In this document: positions 13,301-14,349 of the stretch, one piece after another
Position numbering within the stretch: position 1 is the first letter of the stretch
How the letters are laid out: each line of letters starts with the position of its first letter
The notes under the pieces: model-generated
What the model was told of the DNA's origin: nothing
What the model saw: the letters and a program-made list of their open reading frames with translations, nothing else
Database searches by the model: none
Assembly (NCBI GenBank): GCA_029865675.1
Contig: JARXAU010000190.1
Coordinates: 1-14,349, forward strand
Reading direction: 5' to 3'
Source: Rhodoferax sp.
Lineage (GTDB): Bacteria > Pseudomonadota > Gammaproteobacteria > Burkholderiales > Burkholderiaceae_C
DNA length: 14,349 nucleotides
Position numbers and translations under genes: made by a program

Positions 13301-14349
13301 GGTAACGACGGATACCAGCGGACTATCAAAAATGGGGATAGCCAGGGACGCGGCTCGTGCTGAACGGGCAGAAACCGACATTAATGGTTCATAAACCCGT
13401 TTTTGGCTGGCAACAGGGCGTGGAGCACTGAAGTCTGCAATGGTTGCTGGATGGCTACCAGAAGCCTGCAATAGGCGAGGAAATGTTTTGGCAATAAGTT
13501 GCCGATGTTTTGCCTTTGTATGATAGCTGAGCGGTAGTGATTGATACATTCGCTTTGCAAGGCGCAGAAATTCGTTGGTGTACTTTCTCACCTGCTGCAT
13601 TGGGGATGAGACCCAGCGCCGCGCTTCCCGCAATGGCAGCGTAAGGCGCCAGGACCTGCTCCGGATCACAGCCAGCAACTTTGCGCGCTCTTCTGTGAGT
13701 TCTGCATCAAGGCGTAGCGCCCATTCACCACGACTTACCGTCTCGTCGCTGAGGCTAATAATTTTTCCGTCGCGCTGAAACATGGTCTGGTTCAGGCTGG
13801 CAATTTGGCCGTCGCGCTCTGATATGGTCTGGTTCAGGCTGGCAATTTGGCCGTTACCCGCCGTCACCGCTTGGCTGAGGTTAATAATTTTACCGTCGCG
13901 CTCGGTCACGGCCTGATCAAGCGTTTGCGCCCACTTCGCGAAACCCACATAGTGCTTAACTAAATCCAGCTTGTCTGGGTAAAGCACTGACATATCCAAA
14001 TTTGGCAAGCTGATATTTCTTGCGCCACAAATTGCCACGAAATAAACCGGCTCTTCCAAACGTCCAGCAGAAGGCTTCAAGTCGTTACCATCATCATGCC
14101 AGGCACGAAAGGAACTTTGCCCACCTTCAAGCGGCTGGATCACAGAACCCATCAATATGCGCTGACCGAAGTACTGAATGGTCGGGAATTGCGCTTTCAA
14201 TAGTTCGTCAAATTCATTGAAATCGAGCTCTTTAACGTGAAATTCGTTGTGCTCACCACTCGCTTCAGAATAGACGGGTCGGTTAGGCGATGAGATCACA
14301 AGAAACCCATCTGGGCGGAGCACTCGTCGAATTTCGGCCAGCATTTGCG
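10346..14349 (-). CDS. Multidomain glycan assembly protein: methyltransferase, coiled coil, GT2, GT4, methyltransferase (5' end cut)
   Basis: At least 1332 residues are visible from Met at 14344, but the frame runs through the right edge, so the true start is outside. Domain order, numbered from that Met: 1-110, end of a class I SAM methyltransferase (EIRRVLRPDGFLVISSPN); 147-203, four 14-residue repeats, predicted coiled coil; about 225-245, linker with SRSWRLTLPLR, common in glycan fusion enzymes; 343-560, GT2 glycosyltransferase (VVDDCSPDD, FLNNDTEV, and AYCEDSDLALKIRDNG); 605-970, GT4-like glycosyltransferase (FIGGYQHAPNVDAV, APLRYGAGIKGKI, GLPVVATPIASEGM); 1030-1310, second SAM methyltransferase (VSVGAGNCDLE). 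No membrane segment is seen. It probably extends and methylates a surface polysaccharide on the cytoplasmic side. The last domain is encoded by distinctly more A+T-rich DNA than the GT part. Confidence 0.9.
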   Translation of the reverse strand, partial: QMLAEIRRVLRPDGFLVISSPNRPVYSEASGEHNEFHVKELDFNEFDELLKAQFPTIQYFGQRILMGSVIQPLEGGQSSFRAWHDDGNDLKPSAGRLEEPVYFVAICGARNISLPNLDMSVLYPDKLDLVKHYVGFAKWAQTLDQAVTERDGKIINLSQAVTAGNGQIASLNQTISERDGQIASLNQTMFQRDGKIISLSDETVSRGEWALRLDAELTEERAKLLAVIRSRSWRLTLPLREARRWVSSPMQQVRKYTNEFLRLAKRMYQSLPLSYHTKAKHRQLIAKTFPRLLQASGSHPATIADFSAPRPVASQKRVYEPLMSVSARSARAASLAIPIFDSPLVSVVTPIYGKIDYTLRCLVSIAANTPQIAFEVIVVDDCSPDDSFDVLSDVKGIRLLRNEQNQGFIRSCNNGAKAARGEYLYFLNNDTEVTPGWMDELLRTFHEFPGTGLAGSKLIYPDGRLQEAGGIIWQDGSAWNFGRFQDPLLPVYNYAREVDYCSGASIMVPKALFNELGGFDEYYLPAYCEDSDLALKIRDNGYRVIYQPLSTVIHFEGVTSGTDNTQGTKAYQVENSKKLLARWQQRLQTHQANGMDVDNAKDREATRRVLVIDHCTPTPNQDAGSVTAFNLLLLLREMEFQVTFIPEDNFLYMQEYTTALQRAGVEVLYAPYVTTVDQHLREYGQRYDLTLLFRPGVVERHLKTIRKHCPKAKVLFETADLHHLRMYREADLYGDLVKKKAADQMKTRELWAVGAVDATIVRSRTEIEILQQIAPGAKLCLYPLIMDIKGTSKTFAERRDIVFIGGYQHAPNVDAVQYFVEQIMPLLREQLPGVRFYAVGSNTPPVIQALACEDIIVTGFVEDLTPLLDKMRVSVAPLRYGAGIKGKIGTAMAVGLPVVATPIASEGMSLTDGEDVLVAGGAEAFANAITKIYQNEVLWNRISDNGLKFADEAWGAEAAWGILAGILRELSFKPVRGNRKLSLYEGNCYGTSGDEKIKPKNSTVEVDDVYQKKIQEELAIYEKQVNVHDLPDIYHYWSNKYLAPIFQEAGFSTIAEFFSSNLLAAKYRTSNEIANFVSVGAGNCDLEAAVARNLVNAGFNKFTLECLEINPVMLERGKEIAKENGVLGNMLFVEADFNIWVASKKYDGVMANQSLHHVTRLEHLFEQVKNGLHDNGSFVISDMIGRNGHQRWPESLEIVNKYWKELPESKKFNVLLNRLEKEYDNWDCSKEGFEGIRAQDVLPLLLQRFQCEKFIGFGNAVDIFVDRCFGHNFNRESEWDRDLIDRLHAEDEDGLKSGKLTPTHMMAVFVKTMHCEPYYSRAIDPISSIRKPN
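13736..13906 (-). repeat. 42-base periodic repeat encoding 14-residue coiled-coil units
   Basis: Four consecutive 14-residue units are encoded: ERDGKIINLSQAVT, AGNGQIASLNQTIS, ERDGQIASLNQTMF and QRDGKIISLSDETV. At DNA level 13782-13812 and 13824-13854 are identical over 31 bases at a 42-base offset. Two heptads per unit with regularly spaced Ile/Leu fit a coiled coil. Whole-unit gain or loss by slippage would keep the frame. Confidence 0.85.

Overview
The window looks like a chromosomal segment from a betaproteobacterium, most likely Burkholderiales and Comamonadaceae-like. This is inferred from the GC-rich, Comamonadaceae-style acyl-CoA dehydrogenase, TetR regulator and argB at the left, the style of the large fused glycosyltransferase, and the codon usage. 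All supported genes lie on the minus strand, so transcription runs from right to left.

Right to left, the layout is as follows. (i) 10346-14349 is one very large surface-glycan protein, cut by the window edge. It reads as the end of a methyltransferase domain, a 14-residue repeat region predicted as coiled coil, a GT2 glycosyltransferase, a GT4-like glycosyltransferase and a second methyltransferase. (ii) 9880-10292 is a small lipoprotein gene broken by a frameshift and an in-frame stop; its signal peptide is encoded by a hexanucleotide tandem repeat. (iii) 6786-9650 is a tightly overlapping operon, hddA-gmhA-hddC-gmhB. These are the four activities that convert sedoheptulose-7-phosphate to GDP-D-glycero-alpha-D-manno-heptose. 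(iv) 6187-6785 is a gene-poor scar holding decayed pieces of a capD/wbpM-type gene and a short ORF. (v) 5218-6186 is a GDP-mannose-4,6-dehydratase-family enzyme, which by context probably acts on GDP-heptose. (vi) 3151-5010 is an intact membrane-anchored CapD/WbpM-type UDP-HexNAc 4,6-dehydratase. (vii) 1-3071 is ordinary chromosome: argB, a TetR regulator with a palindromic operator candidate just upstream, and an acyl-CoA dehydrogenase truncated by the left edge.

Together, regions i-vi form the end of a capsule, O-antigen or S-layer-type polysaccharide locus abutting housekeeping genes. The heptose operon makes GDP-heptose, and the dehydratase beside it suggests a 6-deoxy or otherwise modified heptose. 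The CapD-type enzyme would start a UDP-linked 6-deoxy-HexNAc branch, and the fused giant would assemble and methylate the chain. The part from about 5.2 to 11.4 kb is visibly richer in A+T than the left 5 kb and contains gene remnants, which fits repeated cassette exchange next to capD. I see no insertion sequence, tRNA, rRNA or CRISPR array.
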